Positions 63,962-64,000 of a DNA stretch of 64,000 nt are shown in pieces. The notes below the pieces were generated by a model, which saw nothing but the letters and a program-made list of their open reading frames with translations, had not been told where the DNA came from and did no database searches. The DNA comes from Niallia sp. FSL W8-0635 (GTDB taxonomy: Bacteria; Bacillota; Bacilli; Bacillales; Cytobacillaceae): NCBI RefSeq assembly GCF_038007965.1, contig NZ_JBBOYD010000001.1, positions 846,501 to 910,500 of the forward strand. Direction: 5' to 3'. The translations under genes and the position numbers were made by a program. Numbering within the stretch: position 1 is the stretch's first letter; every line of letters begins with the position of its first letter.

Positions 63962-64000
63962 TTTTTGCTTCCCTTCTATAAATAGTTATCTATAGTATAA

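Noticed and set aside
1..64000. CRISPR array or tRNA/rRNA genes
   Set aside because: No regularly spaced repeats of 23-40 bp and no tRNA-like cloverleaf found by eye; the 11-bp repeats at 18889 are contiguous without spacers.

Overview
The window comes from an AT-rich Firmicute of the Bacillaceae type. Most genes have strong Shine-Dalgarno sites. GTG and TTG starts are frequent, and genes are packed with ATGA overlaps. The right end carries the Bacillus membrane-fluidity genes des-desK-desR. No rRNA, tRNA or CRISPR array was seen.

Layout. (1) 1-7287: three co-oriented overlapping genes encoding a large SF1 helicase cut by the left edge, an unrecognised protein, and a protein with a degenerate phospholipase-D-like half and a long coiled coil. 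This looks like a nucleic-acid-targeting defence operon. (2) 7470-9061: a tyrosine integrase and a DUF771 phage-type protein on the minus strand, probably the left edge of an integrated element. (3) 10080-18790: two very large single-gene units, a RecD-like helicase with a C-terminal nuclease-like domain and a sacsin-type GHKL ATPase fused to an SF1 helicase. (4) 19011-22504: small genes typical of mobile elements (an HTH protein, a replication-relaxation protein, hypotheticals). (5) 22740-44894: the centrepiece. A leader with two related attenuator-like RNA structures precedes a small protein, an SF2 helicase, DrmA, DrmB, BrxF, BrxC, PglX/DrmMI, PglZ, a BrxA-like protein, BrxHII/DrmD and a caspase-like protease. 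(6) 45140-51876: an asparaginase, broken AAA ATPase fragments in a 125-bp direct repeat, and between them a small cassette (RHH protein, DUF2397-HEPN-like protein, DUF2075 helicase). (7) 52051-64000: ordinary chromosome, with a GntR/LacI-type regulator and its arabinosidase-like target, DinB, CGNR regulator, Gly/His-rich protein, a Fur-box flavoreductase and des-desK-desR.

How the genes may work together. The core operon contains all six BREX type 3 genes plus DrmA and DrmB. The methyltransferase and the SNF2 helicase are the two families shared by BREX type 3 and class 1 DISARM, so one set of modification and helicase proteins could serve both machineries. A recognisable DrmC is absent from the operon. 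A caspase-fold protease in the last position suggests a suicidal second layer that acts if BREX/DISARM fails. This is inference from gene content and order. The two leader attenuators and an internal terminator before brxHII suggest that expression is dosed by transcription termination.
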